From positions 1-64,000 of the forward strand of contig JAJYUJ010000012.1 of assembly GCA_021792615.1 (NCBI GenBank): a stretch of DNA of 64,000 nucleotides, given 5' to 3'. Positions 34,443-43,241 of the stretch are shown here, piece after piece. The notes beneath the pieces are model-generated. The model was not told the origin of the DNA and ran no database searches. It worked only from the letters and a program-made list of their open reading frames with translations. Origin of the DNA: a bacterium (lineage in GTDB: Bacteria > JAMCPX01). Position numbers and translations under genes: made by a program. The first letter of the stretch is position 1; each line of letters begins with the position of its first letter.

Positions 34443-36238
34443 GGAATGATTATACCTTTCTTGTACATCTCACAATTTATACACTTGATCCCGCAACAGC
34501 CGGTCAGCAGCTCTTTGTATTTGAAACACCGGTAGGTGTCGCCCCGCACGTACGCCTCGCATCTCTCCCTTTCCTCCAGTGAGCAACCGATGGTCTCAAA
34601 ACACCGCTTCCTCTCTCCCTTCAAAAATAAAAGGGTGAAGGTGGTACCTTTGTCCTTGCTGCTGCTCACGGATATTTTTGCCATGTTTTCGTCCATGATG
34701 TTTTTAACGATACTGAGTCCAAGCCCCGTACCCTGGGCCTTTGTCGAGAAAAACGGTGCATAGATCTTGTCCAGGTATGCGTCTTCGATGCCCTTACCCG
34801 TATCATGGACATCTATCTTAAGGAATTCCTGCTCCGGATATTCATACGTTGTGTCACCCTCCACGATGACTTTCTTGCGCGCCTTTTGGTAACCAATCCT
34901 TATGGTGAGTGTACCCCCCTTGGGCATCGCATCCACGGCGTTGCTTACGATGTTCATGAATGCCTGATGAATGGCCGCTTCATCAGCGATGATCCCGGTC
35001 GCCGTACCTTCGCGGACGTGCTGATGGACCTGTATATGGTAATGCTCGAACTGGGGTGAAAGGATATTGAGCACGTTTTTAATAACCTCCGTCACATCGA
35101 CCTTCGACATATGCGGTACGGATGTCTTCGAATACGTGAGAAGATCCTTTACCAGATCGTCAATCCTTTGTATCTCCGAAATGATCATATCGAGATATTT
35201 CGAGTCGCTATCCCCGGGATGCCTCTTCTTAAACAACTGTATTCCTATGATAATGCTTGCCAGCGGGTTTTTGATTTCGTGCGCAAGCCGTGCTGACATC
35301 TCCCCTATCATGGCGAGGTGGGACAGACGCCGCTGTTCCTCTTCCATCCGTTTTATCTGCGTAAGATCGGCAAATATCGCAATAACGCCTTCAACCTTGT
35401 TGTGTACGTCTGTTACCGGAGCAATGGTAAAACCGAAGTATATTTCCCTGCCGTCGGGAAGAATGCCGAAGCTGTTTATTCTTTTCTTAACGACCGCGTT
35501 TTTTACAACATCAGCATAGTCAAATCCCGAGATTTTTATATGACGTATAAATTCATCGACCTGTTTGTTTATAATGTCATGCGCCTTTATGCCCGTGATC
35601 TGTTCCATAACAGGATTAAAGAGCACTATCCTGCCTCCGGTATCCATATAGATGACGCCACTGGGTAAATCCTGGATAATGTTTTCCACAACCGTTCTGT
35701 TGAACGAAGCGTCCTTGCTATACTTCGTCAGTCCTTTGCTCTGCCGTACATGCTCAACCATGCCGCCGATGTACCGGGTAATGTTTTCCATGAACCCGCT
35801 GTCGATATGGTTTATGGATATTATTTTCTGACTCGCAACGACAAGTACGCCGATGGTGATATCCATAAATTTGACCGGGATTGCAACAAGGGTTTTTATT
35901 TTATCCGGAATCACGGAAACAGCAAGGTTGTCTTTCGCATTACTTCTGTAGAATATGACGGCTGACTCGGAAAACGACCTGCCGGAAACCCCTTCATGGG
36001 GTAGTATAGTAAAGACGGATTCATAGATATCCTCCGGCACTCCTATGCTTTTTATAATTTCAAGCTTTCCTGTTCTTGTGTTGTACGCATGAATTGCCGA
36101 CATTTCCATACCGGTAATGTTGAGAACTGTTTTGAGAAATACATCGAAGACCTGCTCGGGATCCGTTATCTCAAACAACTGCAATCCGATCTGGTTCACC
36201 AGTTCTATATATTTTTCATCTTCTGTTCTTGTTATCAT
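34439..36238 (-). CDS. GAF-PAS sensor histidine kinase with cysteine-rich C-terminal tail
   Basis: The 599 residues hold a GAF domain (about 15-165), a PAS domain (about 180-295, with VIYMDTGGRIVLFNP), HisKA with HEIKNPLAS, and HATPase with NAVDAMPKGG, DTGKGI and GTGLGLSIVKN. There is no membrane helix, so the sensor is cytoplasmic. The tail after the kinase core (about 540-599) carries eight cysteines at 546, 552, 560, 571, 581, 582, 586 and 589, ending GCCGIKCINCEMYKKG. This could bind zinc or an iron-sulfur cluster and make the kinase redox-responsive. It is coupled to the NtrC-type regulator by a 4-base overlap. Confidence 0.95.
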   Translation of the reverse strand: MITRTEDEKYIELVNQIGLQLFEITDPEQVFDVFLKTVLNITGMEMSAIHAYNTRTGKLEIIKSIGVPEDIYESVFTILPHEGVSGRSFSESAVIFYRSNAKDNLAVSVIPDKIKTLVAIPVKFMDITIGVLVVASQKIISINHIDSGFMENITRYIGGMVEHVRQSKGLTKYSKDASFNRTVVENIIQDLPSGVIYMDTGGRIVLFNPVMEQITGIKAHDIINKQVDEFIRHIKISGFDYADVVKNAVVKKRINSFGILPDGREIYFGFTIAPVTDVHNKVEGVIAIFADLTQIKRMEEEQRRLSHLAMIGEMSARLAHEIKNPLASIIIGIQLFKKRHPGDSDSKYLDMIISEIQRIDDLVKDLLTYSKTSVPHMSKVDVTEVIKNVLNILSPQFEHYHIQVHQHVREGTATGIIADEAAIHQAFMNIVSNAVDAMPKGGTLTIRIGYQKARKKVIVEGDTTYEYPEQEFLKIDVHDTGKGIEDAYLDKIYAPFFSTKAQGTGLGLSIVKNIMDENMAKISVSSSKDKGTTFTLLFLKGERKRCFETIGCSLEERERCEAYVRGDTYRCFKYKELLTGCCGIKCINCEMYKKGIIIP

Positions 36239-36442
36239 GACACTTCAACCGGCATCCTTATAGTATTGTGCAAAAAGTATACAACAGCGGAATGTTCTTT
36301 TTTTACATTATATTTTTTTGATTTGCAACCATAATTTAGTAGTGTTGGGAACAGAGACAAACACCTCTTTCCTTATTCACAATTTATCATTTCGCAGACT
36401 TTCCTGATTTTCAAATGCATTTTCCGGACAAATCATTGCTCG

Positions 36443-37444
36443 TCAATGTATATGCGGGTCGATGGTCGCCCGGAGATAATCCCCGATAATATTCAAGCAG
36501 AGGATCGTGACGATGATACAGATACCGGAGGACAGCATCCACGGCCGCGTAGTGAGCGCCTCGACGTTTGTAGCCTCGCTGAGCATGTTGCCCCAGCTTA
36601 CATCGGGTTCCCGTATTCCAAGACCGAGCATGCTCAATGCGGATTCGCTGATGATGTATCCTGGAATGGATAGTGTTATCGAAACAATGGTATACGACAG
36701 GAGGTTCGGTACGAGCTGTTTCCTGATGATACCCCAGGTCGAGTCCCCGTATGCCCTCGACGCGTTGACAAAGTCTCTCTCTTTCAGACTCAACACCATG
36801 CCCCGTATTACCCGTGCAAAACCGGCCCAGCCGATAAAACTCAGTATCACGATGATAAGCATAAAGGTCGTTGCGGAGCTGACACCAGCGGGTATGACGA
36901 CTGCGAGCGTCAAAAGCAGGTAGAACGTAGGCAGTGACATGATGACCTCGGTAAGCCTCATGATAGCGGTATCCATAATGCCGCCGATGTATCCGGAAAG
37001 TGTACCTACGATAATACCGATGCCGAAGCTTATTCCAACACCTATCAAACCTATAAACAGGCTGATCCTCCCGCCATAGACGAGCCTGGAAAAATAATCC
37101 CGCCCCAGCGCATCGGTCCCGAGCACATGGATGGGAGCGCCCTGAACATAGAAGAGCTTTCCGTGCGTCAAGAACTCTATGGGGTAGCGTTTATCCTTGA
37201 GTTCCCGGTATGTTTCACTGTGGATGTCCGACAATACGTAGTTATAAATATACGGTCTGACAAATTCGGTCGTGCCGTTTTTATGAATCGTGAAGTGGAC
37301 GGAGGTCGGCGGTTCGTCGGGAAAACCCCTGTTTTGAGACAGATACGAATAGGGGGCCACCCATGGTGCGAATATCGCACTCAGGTAAAGGAGAAACAGT
37401 ATTGTGCCTGCTGCTATGGCAATTGATTTCTGGCTTGTTTTCAT
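36443..37444 (-). CDS. ABC transporter permease, OppC/DppC/YejE type
   Basis: An inner-membrane subunit for import of peptides or similar solutes. The 333 residues have one N-terminal helix, an extracytoplasmic insert of about 80 residues (SYLSQNRGFPDEPPT to VQGAPIHVLGTDALG), and a BPD-type core with five helices and the EAA loop NASRAYGDSTWGIIRKQLVPN. The insert and length resemble YejE more than OppC. I chose the ATG at 37444 (MKTSQKS), 8 bases after the upstream stop; an in-frame start at 37495 would overlap it by 44 bases. Confidence 0.93.
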   Translation of the reverse strand: MKTSQKSIAIAAGTILFLLYLSAIFAPWVAPYSYLSQNRGFPDEPPTSVHFTIHKNGTTEFVRPYIYNYVLSDIHSETYRELKDKRYPIEFLTHGKLFYVQGAPIHVLGTDALGRDYFSRLVYGGRISLFIGLIGVGISFGIGIIVGTLSGYIGGIMDTAIMRLTEVIMSLPTFYLLLTLAVVIPAGVSSATTFMLIIVILSFIGWAGFARVIRGMVLSLKERDFVNASRAYGDSTWGIIRKQLVPNLLSYTIVSITLSIPGYIISESALSMLGLGIREPDVSWGNMLSEATNVEALTTRPWMLSSGICIIVTILCLNIIGDYLRATIDPHIH

Positions 37445-37451
37445 AGAACTT

Positions 37452-38423
37452 TCATGTCTGCGATTTGATCCTCGGATCAACATAGATAAGCGCAATGTCC
37501 GCGATCAAGTTACCCAGAAGAAGCATACCCGCACCGATGAGTATGTCGCCCATGATCAGGAAAACATCCATCGACATCACGGCCTTTAATAACAGTGTTC
37601 CAAGCCCCTGCAGGTTCAGTATGGTCTCCACCAATGCCGCTCCTCCGAGCAGTCCTGCGAAATCATAACCGGCAAGCGTAATAAACGGGTTAATCGCATT
37701 CTTCAGGAGATGGACGTAGATTACCCTCGAGTTTTTCACGCCCCGCGCCTTTGCTGCAGTAACAAACTCGCTGCGTTTGACCTCAATGATATTCGCGCGT
37801 ATCAGGCGGGTATAGGAAGCGACCTGCGGCACGGCAAGCGCGATCACCGGCATGATAAGGTGAATAATCCGGTCATAAATTTTATCCACCGGACTTAACA
37901 ACCCGTAGAGCGGACTTGTCGTGCCCCCGGTTGGCAGAATGCCTGTTTTTGCGGCTATAAGAAGCAAGATGAATGCAAGAAAAAATGAAGGCACGGATAT
38001 GCCCACATAATTGACGACACCCGCTGTCCTGTCAAACAGACTTTGCTCTTTTATACCGGAAATGATGCCCAGCGGCAGTGCTATGATCCAGGAAACAAGT
38101 ATTGCGGAGACAGATAGAATAAGCGTGTTCATTGCCCGTGAAAGAATAAGGCTGAGGACCGGTGCATGATAATAGATACTATTGCCGAGGTTCAGATGCA
38201 GGACCTGCCACAACCATAGCCCGTACCGCTCAAGCAAGGGTTTGTTCAGACCGTATGCCTGCTCCATCATGGCTATTGTTTTCTGCGATATATAGGGATT
38301 CATCTTCAGGGATGTCAGGATGTTTCCGGGTGCGAGGGAAATGATAACGAAAGAAATGAAGGTAATGCCTATCATCACCGGTATCATCATCAGAAGTCGT
38401 TTTATGATAAATTTAAACAGCAT
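37452..38423 (-). CDS. ABC transporter permease, OppB/DppB/YejB type
   Basis: A 323-residue permease partner with six helices. The family signature GLNKPLLERYGLWLWQVLHL follows the first periplasmic segment, and the EAA loop is TAAKARGVKNSRVIYVHLLKN. It precedes the OppC-type gene with 7 bases between. No binding protein or ATPase gene is adjacent on either side, so the rest of the transporter must be encoded elsewhere. Confidence 0.94.
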   Translation of the reverse strand: MLFKFIIKRLLMMIPVMIGITFISFVIISLAPGNILTSLKMNPYISQKTIAMMEQAYGLNKPLLERYGLWLWQVLHLNLGNSIYYHAPVLSLILSRAMNTLILSVSAILVSWIIALPLGIISGIKEQSLFDRTAGVVNYVGISVPSFFLAFILLLIAAKTGILPTGGTTSPLYGLLSPVDKIYDRIIHLIMPVIALAVPQVASYTRLIRANIIEVKRSEFVTAAKARGVKNSRVIYVHLLKNAINPFITLAGYDFAGLLGGAALVETILNLQGLGTLLLKAVMSMDVFLIMGDILIGAGMLLLGNLIADIALIYVDPRIKSQT

Positions 38424-38529
38424 AATAGTGGCTGAATAATGTTATCCGTTAACCCGTAAAATGCAATAAAAAAGTTTGTGAGATAAGTAATGGCAATACA
38501 CGGGAAGATGTGTTCGTCCGAATGGACTA

Positions 38530-38570
38530 TAAAAATAAAATTTCCTCAGTCCTGTGCACAGGACTGAGGA
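38530..38570 (-). terminator. Terminator of the cold-shock gene
   Basis: A perfect 28-base palindrome (TCCTCAGTCCTGTG and its complement, 38543-38570), followed on the minus strand by AAATTTTATTTTTATAG. It lies 38 bases after the csp stop codon. The long stem without a proper loop must open its central bases in RNA. Confidence 0.88.
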
Positions 38571-38608
38571 ACAACCTTGATAAAAGGCCCTGAAATCTAA
38601 CTTATTAT

Positions 38609-38809
38609 CTAAGCTTTTGTAACCTTTGAAGCCTGTGGCCCTTTCGGACCTGACACTACTTCAAAACTAACCTGATCTCCTGCCTTAAGAGACTTGAAAC
38701 CGTCTCCCTGAACTGCTGAATAATGAACGAATATGTCCTGTCCATTATCCTGTTCAATGAAACCATAACCTTTGGCGTCACTGAACCATTTTACCTTTCC
38801 ACTTGCCAT
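38609..38809 (-). CDS. Cold-shock domain protein (CspA family)
   Basis: A 66-residue single-stranded nucleic-acid-binding protein, with RNP1 KGYGFIEQD and RNP2 DIFVHYSAV, that acts as an RNA chaperone. A strong AAAGGAGG site, a well-formed promoter 50-75 bases upstream and a tight terminator suggest high expression as a single gene. Confidence 0.97.
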   Translation of the reverse strand: MASGKVKWFSDAKGYGFIEQDNGQDIFVHYSAVQGDGFKSLKAGDQVSFEVVSGPKGPQASKVTKA

Positions 38810-38857
38810 TAATATCTACCCTCCTTTCTTGTATCCATCAATGATGGGAATATTATC

Positions 38858-38885
38858 AATATAGTTATATTTAAAAATTTGTCAA
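38858..38885 (-). promoter_or_regulatory. Sigma-70-type promoter of the cold-shock gene
   Basis: On the minus strand TTGACA (38880-38885) and TATATT (38858-38863) are separated by 16 bases of AT-rich sequence, giving a leader of about 45 bases before the ATG. Confidence 0.7.
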
Positions 38886-39083
38886 CAACTATTTATATCG
38901 TGGCCATAACCGGCCGTTCTCTTGCTTTATAAGTTTATTCCATTATATTATAGTAAATCCCGGTAGAACGCCCCCCCAAAGGGGGATGCGACGCGGGCGA
39001 AAGTATCGTGGCTGAAGCCTTGCGATCAAGTCCTCAGGCTGACAATAGCGGGCTTTTTAACGGGGCAAATCAAGGAGGAACCT

Positions 39084-40103
39084 ATGGGAATGACGTATAC
39101 AAACCTTGGCAGTACGGGGTTATTGGTATCAAGGCTTTGCTTTGGAACTATGACGTTTGGCAAGAGTCAATGGAAGCTGGGCGGCGTTGATCAAAAGCTT
39201 GCCGATGAGATGGTAAATACGGTTATTGATAACGGCATTAACTTTTTTGACACGGCGGATGTTTACAGCGCGGGACAATCAGAAGAAATACTCGGTAAAG
39301 CACTCGGTTCAAAAAGACAAAATGTCGTTATAGCGACAAAGGTACGGGGACGGGTTGGTATTGGTCATAATGACGCGGGATTAAGCAGACGGCATATATT
39401 CGATGCAATCGATAAGAGCCTGAAAAGGCTGGGCACCGATTATGTAGACCTGTACCAGGTACACGGTTGGGACGCGTTTACCCCGCTTGAGGAAACCATG
39501 AATGCGCTGGGTGACATCGTCACAGCCGGGAAGGTCAGGTACATAGGCTTTTCGAACTATGCTGCATGGCAGGCAGCACTCAGTCTCGGCATATCCGAAA
39601 GGCTGTCCATAGCACGGTTTCAGACAGCACAGATGCACTACAGTTTGCTGTGCAGGGACATAGAGCATGAGATAGTGCCGCTGTGCCTGAATAAGGGAAT
39701 CGGCATATTGCCATGGAGCCCGCTTTCGGGCGGTTTTTTGAGCGGCAAGTATAAAAAGGACAGCGATCCTGCGGCCGGAACACGCATAGGAGACAGAGGT
39801 ATGTGGTTCCCTCCTTTCGATAAAGAGCTGGGGTTCAAGGTAGTCGACGCTCTGCACTCAATTGGATCGCAGATAAAGGCAACACCATCACAAATATCTC
39901 TTGCATGGCTTTTTAAAAAGCCCGGAGTAACCTCGATCATCATCGGTGCGAGGAACATGGATCAGCTGCAGGATAATCTGAAATCAATGAACGTCAAGCT
40001 CGACGAACCGAGTTTTAACAAACTTGAAGAACTGACCGCTCCGAAGCCGTTGTATCCGGGCTGGATGATAAGTTTTCAGGGACAGGACAGACTTCCGAAG
40101 TAG
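39084..40103 (+). CDS. Aldo/keto reductase
   Basis: An NADPH-dependent oxidoreductase of the YajO/Tas-like group. The 339 residues have the TIM-barrel residues of the catalytic tetrad: FFDTADVYSAGQSEEILG (Asp and Tyr), VIATKVRG (Lys) and VDLYQVHGWD (His). IIIGARNMDQLQDNL near the C-terminus binds the cofactor. AAGGAGG precedes the ATG by 6 bases. The gene is single; upstream is a 270-base gap with no recognised riboswitch. Substrate unknown. Confidence 0.95.
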   Translation: MGMTYTNLGSTGLLVSRLCFGTMTFGKSQWKLGGVDQKLADEMVNTVIDNGINFFDTADVYSAGQSEEILGKALGSKRQNVVIATKVRGRVGIGHNDAGLSRRHIFDAIDKSLKRLGTDYVDLYQVHGWDAFTPLEETMNALGDIVTAGKVRYIGFSNYAAWQAALSLGISERLSIARFQTAQMHYSLLCRDIEHEIVPLCLNKGIGILPWSPLSGGFLSGKYKKDSDPAAGTRIGDRGMWFPPFDKELGFKVVDALHSIGSQIKATPSQISLAWLFKKPGVTSIIIGARNMDQLQDNLKSMNVKLDEPSFNKLEELTAPKPLYPGWMISFQGQDRLPK

Positions 40104-40151
40104 TAACCCGGAAAATGCAGGAGGGGAGTTAATCCCAAGAATGCGTTATCG

Positions 40152-41717
40152 TTAGTGGTATGAACGGATTGTTGTTTTGACTTTTTTTTGTAACGGATCA
40201 TATCTCAGAATGACGGCCTTCCTTTCTCCGGATAACATCGTTACCTTGAGTCTTTTCACGCCGTATGCCTTGTTTTTGAACAAGATGGTGTACTCTCCGG
40301 GCTGGATCTTAAACTGCGTTATCGGTGTAATACCGGCAAACTTATCAGAGACCTCGCCTTCAATATATACGTTCGCCCATGGTACGGCATTTATTGAAAG
40401 CACAGCCTGAGATGTATGTTTGATACTGTGCGCTGATTGTTCTGGATATGACAAGCCGCCGGAATCCCGGAACTTAATGATTTTTCCCTTTGAGGCAGCC
40501 GGGCTTTGCTGCAAATCAATATTTTTCTTCAAAATGGCATTATCAGGTTTTTTCTCCGGCTGGGGCCCATGCATGGGAGAAGGTATCGCCTTGACTTTAT
40601 GGTCAGGAGCGCGCTGCTGTATCGAGAGCAATAATACACAACATCCCATGATAAGCGTCATGATAAGGGAGTATTTCATGATGTTTTTTACGGTCCGGTG
40701 TTTTTTTAAACCATGCCCCCGAGATTGCTTATCCAATAACAGGATATCCGAAGCAAGTTCCTGCTGACTACGCTCCGAGGACAGGGTATTCAGAAGGCCG
40801 GATACTGCAGCCCTGGAAGACACGACATCCGGATACAGGGCATTGAGGGCTTGCCGGAACAATTCCGGTGTTTGGAATCTATCGGAAGGAAGCGCCGACA
40901 ATGCCTTTTCGACGATTGTTTCAAGTCCTGACGGTATGGACGGATTTATTCCCGATGGCTTACCTTCGATCATAGAAGCCTGGACGTGTTTTAACAGGGT
41001 CATGTCTGTATCCCCGGCATACGCCTGCCGGTGTGTTAAAAGTTCATAGAGTATCAGCGCTGCGGAATAAAGGTCGCTTCTGAAGTCAAGCGGCTCTCCA
41101 CGGGCCTGTTCCGGGGACATGTACCTAAGCTTCCCCTTCAACGTACCGGCGAGAGTCGTCGAGATAGAATCCCTTGTCTTTGCAATACCGAAATCCGTCA
41201 ACTTCACGTCACCGTCGAAAGACAGCAATATGTTGTGCGGCGTTATGTCCCTGTGCACAATGCCGGTACTGTTGCCGTCCATGTCTTTTATCGATGCGGT
41301 GTAATCCAGGGCCTTGAGGACCTCGGTTATGATATATACGGATATATCAATCCGCGGTTTTATCTTATTGCTTATAGCCCGATCGATGAATTCTGAAAGG
41401 TCTATCCCGTTGATGTATTCCGTTGCTATGTACGGGGTTTTGGCTATTTCTCCAAAATCGATGATCTGGACAATGTTCGGATGCACCAAACGTGCGTTGA
41501 GCCTCGCTTCATCGATAAACATATCCAGAAATGATCGATCGGATGATATCTGTTTATGCATCAGTTTCAATGCAACGGGCTTTTTAAAGCCATAAGGACC
41601 CGTCATAACAGCCACATATACATCGGCCATACCACCGCTTGCTCTGTGCCTTAGAAGCCTGTATTTGCCGATCCTCCGGTTATCCAGCGACAAACCTGTC
41701 TCCCGCGGTAATTGCAT
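40152..41717 (-). CDS. Hanks-type Ser/Thr protein kinase with transmembrane segment and PEGA domain
   Basis: The 521 residues have a kinase domain (19-295): degenerate glycine loop RASGGMADVYVA, VALK Lys51, Glu70, HRD Asp157 (IVHRDITPHN), DFG Asp175 and RYMSPEQARG. A membrane helix lies at about 347-367, and an extracytoplasmic PEGA domain at about 440-510 (SINAVPWANVYIEGE, ITPITQFKIQPGEYTI). I chose the ATG at 41717; the frame is open to 41843 and a TTG at 41693 is possible. It is last in the operon PEGA-TPR-DUF192-kinase, overlapping DUF192 by 38 bases. Confidence 0.93.
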   Translation of the reverse strand: MQLPRETGLSLDNRRIGKYRLLRHRASGGMADVYVAVMTGPYGFKKPVALKLMHKQISSDRSFLDMFIDEARLNARLVHPNIVQIIDFGEIAKTPYIATEYINGIDLSEFIDRAISNKIKPRIDISVYIITEVLKALDYTASIKDMDGNSTGIVHRDITPHNILLSFDGDVKLTDFGIAKTRDSISTTLAGTLKGKLRYMSPEQARGEPLDFRSDLYSAALILYELLTHRQAYAGDTDMTLLKHVQASMIEGKPSGINPSIPSGLETIVEKALSALPSDRFQTPELFRQALNALYPDVVSSRAAVSGLLNTLSSERSQQELASDILLLDKQSRGHGLKKHRTVKNIMKYSLIMTLIMGCCVLLLSIQQRAPDHKVKAIPSPMHGPQPEKKPDNAILKKNIDLQQSPAASKGKIIKFRDSGGLSYPEQSAHSIKHTSQAVLSINAVPWANVYIEGEVSDKFAGITPITQFKIQPGEYTILFKNKAYGVKRLKVTMLSGERKAVILRYDPLQKKVKTTIRSYH

Positions 41718-42033
41718 AATATTCCGCTGTACCGGCTTGTATCTCAACAACCTGAACAGCACCCCATACGGGCATGGACAACCTGAAAGGCTTGAGGCGT
41801 TTGACCGCAACAACCTTACCGGTACCGTCCAGGTAGAGCACATCGATGCTGAACCGCATAAACATGGTATGCACCCAGTTGCAGTCCTTTATCAGCAGGC
41901 CTTGATCGTGCTCTATACCGGGCTTGAACATCAGGCCCATGAACCTTGCGTACAGAGAATCTGCGACCCTGAGGTTGAAACAGGGTTCACGGTTTGCAGA
42001 CGATGAAGCGCTCTTTAATCTTCTTATAAACAT
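41680..42033 (-). CDS. DUF192 family protein
   Basis: A 117-residue protein matching DUF192: LRVADSLYARFMGLMFKP, LLIKDCNWVHTMFMRFSIDVLYLD and AGTAEYYAITAGDRF. Function of the family is unknown; many members are exported, but this one lacks a signal peptide. It overlaps the TPR gene by 47 bases at its start and the kinase gene at its end, an unusually compressed arrangement. Confidence 0.9.
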   Translation of the reverse strand: MFIRRLKSASSSANREPCFNLRVADSLYARFMGLMFKPGIEHDQGLLIKDCNWVHTMFMRFSIDVLYLDGTGKVVAVKRLKPFRLSMPVWGAVQVVEIQAGTAEYYAITAGDRFVAG

Positions 42034-43237
42034 CTGTGTCCTTTTGTGCCATATCCAGTGCCTGATTGTAAAGCCTGCACGCCTCCGGCATGTTTGCGCC
42101 TGAGATCATATATGCTGTTTTGTACAACCTTTCTGCCTTATTGTTCAAAGCAGAGAACCCTCGGGCCGCCTCAGCATTATCCGGATCGAATTTTAAAGAC
42201 TCCTGAAAACAGACGTTTGCCCGATGATACCGGCCGTCTGCAAACGCCTGCTTACCCAGCAGGCCATAGGACTGGGAATAATATCTTTGTACTTTTTTTT
42301 CGTCCGCAGAGCCGCGAATGCCGAGCAGGGTGACGAATGCCTGTACCTTATCGAATGATTTTATTGCCCCTGCATAATCACGAGATTCGAATGCTTTTTT
42401 CCCGATACTGAAGTATTTTTTTATATTCGCCGCAATGGCAATCTTCTTTGCATCATTTTTGTTCTGCGCATCCGTCCAAAAACGCACGGCTGCATCGAAA
42501 TCACCTCTTCTATAAGCACTATCACCTGAATTTTCAGCGGATGATTTTACGGCGGTCGCGTGTGTCATTGCCCTGCGTACGGGTACAGACGGTTTGAGCA
42601 TTGCTAAAAGTGTTTTGGCGTCAGGGTTTAACGGATCCAGTTCAAGCACATGACGTATCAATGCCGAAGCCTTATCTGCATCACCCTGTGCGTACAGGGA
42701 TTCAGCAGCCTTCAGCATTCCCTGCAATTCCCTTGTCCTTATGTCCCCGAGGAGAACCTCCGCTCTATCGTGATATTCGGTATTTTCAGTAAATGGTGCA
42801 AGAGCCGTACGCGCATCCGCATACCTGCCGAGGTCATAATACCTCTGTACCTTGTTCCACGCATCATCAAGTTTTTTCATGTCGCTGAGTTGTTTTCCGA
42901 GAACGCTTATGCTTTCCGATGCGTACCCGCGCTTTTCTATCTCCGACATGATACCTTGTGCCTGCTTTAACCTGTTCTGATTGAGTGAGGCCCTCAGTTC
43001 ACCGGTCAAAACATGCTGATTTTTTTGTTCATAAAGCACATATGCACAAAACGCTGCAGCTGACAAAACAACTGAAGCAAGAATGGCCTTCACGAATACG
43101 CCGGATTTATGCCCCTTCGCTTTTGTACTACGCGATAGGGCCCGGTGCTGTCCTTCTATGAAAGAGCTTGTGTCATGGTCGCACCCGGGCACAACAGACA
43201 AAATAGCAGTTTTTTTATCTTGTTCCTTTTTGAGCAT
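41987..43237 (-). CDS. Membrane-anchored TPR-type repeat protein
   Basis: A 416-residue protein with a 45-residue basic cytoplasmic N-terminus, one membrane helix (about 48-68, ILASVVLSAAAFCAYVLY), and helical repeats that resemble TPRs (AESLYAQGDADKASALIRHV, ANVCFQESLKFDPDNAEAA). It contains several repeats of the form ALxxFDxAxxxW. It lies between the PEGA protein and DUF192/kinase genes. A scaffold or kinase substrate role is suggested by context only. Confidence 0.8.
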   Translation of the reverse strand: MLKKEQDKKTAILSVVPGCDHDTSSFIEGQHRALSRSTKAKGHKSGVFVKAILASVVLSAAAFCAYVLYEQKNQHVLTGELRASLNQNRLKQAQGIMSEIEKRGYASESISVLGKQLSDMKKLDDAWNKVQRYYDLGRYADARTALAPFTENTEYHDRAEVLLGDIRTRELQGMLKAAESLYAQGDADKASALIRHVLELDPLNPDAKTLLAMLKPSVPVRRAMTHATAVKSSAENSGDSAYRRGDFDAAVRFWTDAQNKNDAKKIAIAANIKKYFSIGKKAFESRDYAGAIKSFDKVQAFVTLLGIRGSADEKKVQRYYSQSYGLLGKQAFADGRYHRANVCFQESLKFDPDNAEAARGFSALNNKAERLYKTAYMISGANMPEACRLYNQALDMAQKDTDVYKKIKERFIVCKP

Positions 43238-43241
43238 GGAT

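Noticed and set aside
38969-39075. Riboswitch upstream of the aldo/keto reductase
   Set aside because: GGGGGATGCGACGCGGGCGAA has a few pieces like known motifs (GNAA loops, GC stems), but no match to cobalamin, GEMM, fluoride or SAM consensus cores.
39008-39190. Frame of 60 codons before the aldo/keto reductase
   Set aside because: It overlaps the reductase in another frame and no Shine-Dalgarno site precedes it; the strong AAGGAGG belongs to the reductase ATG at 39084.
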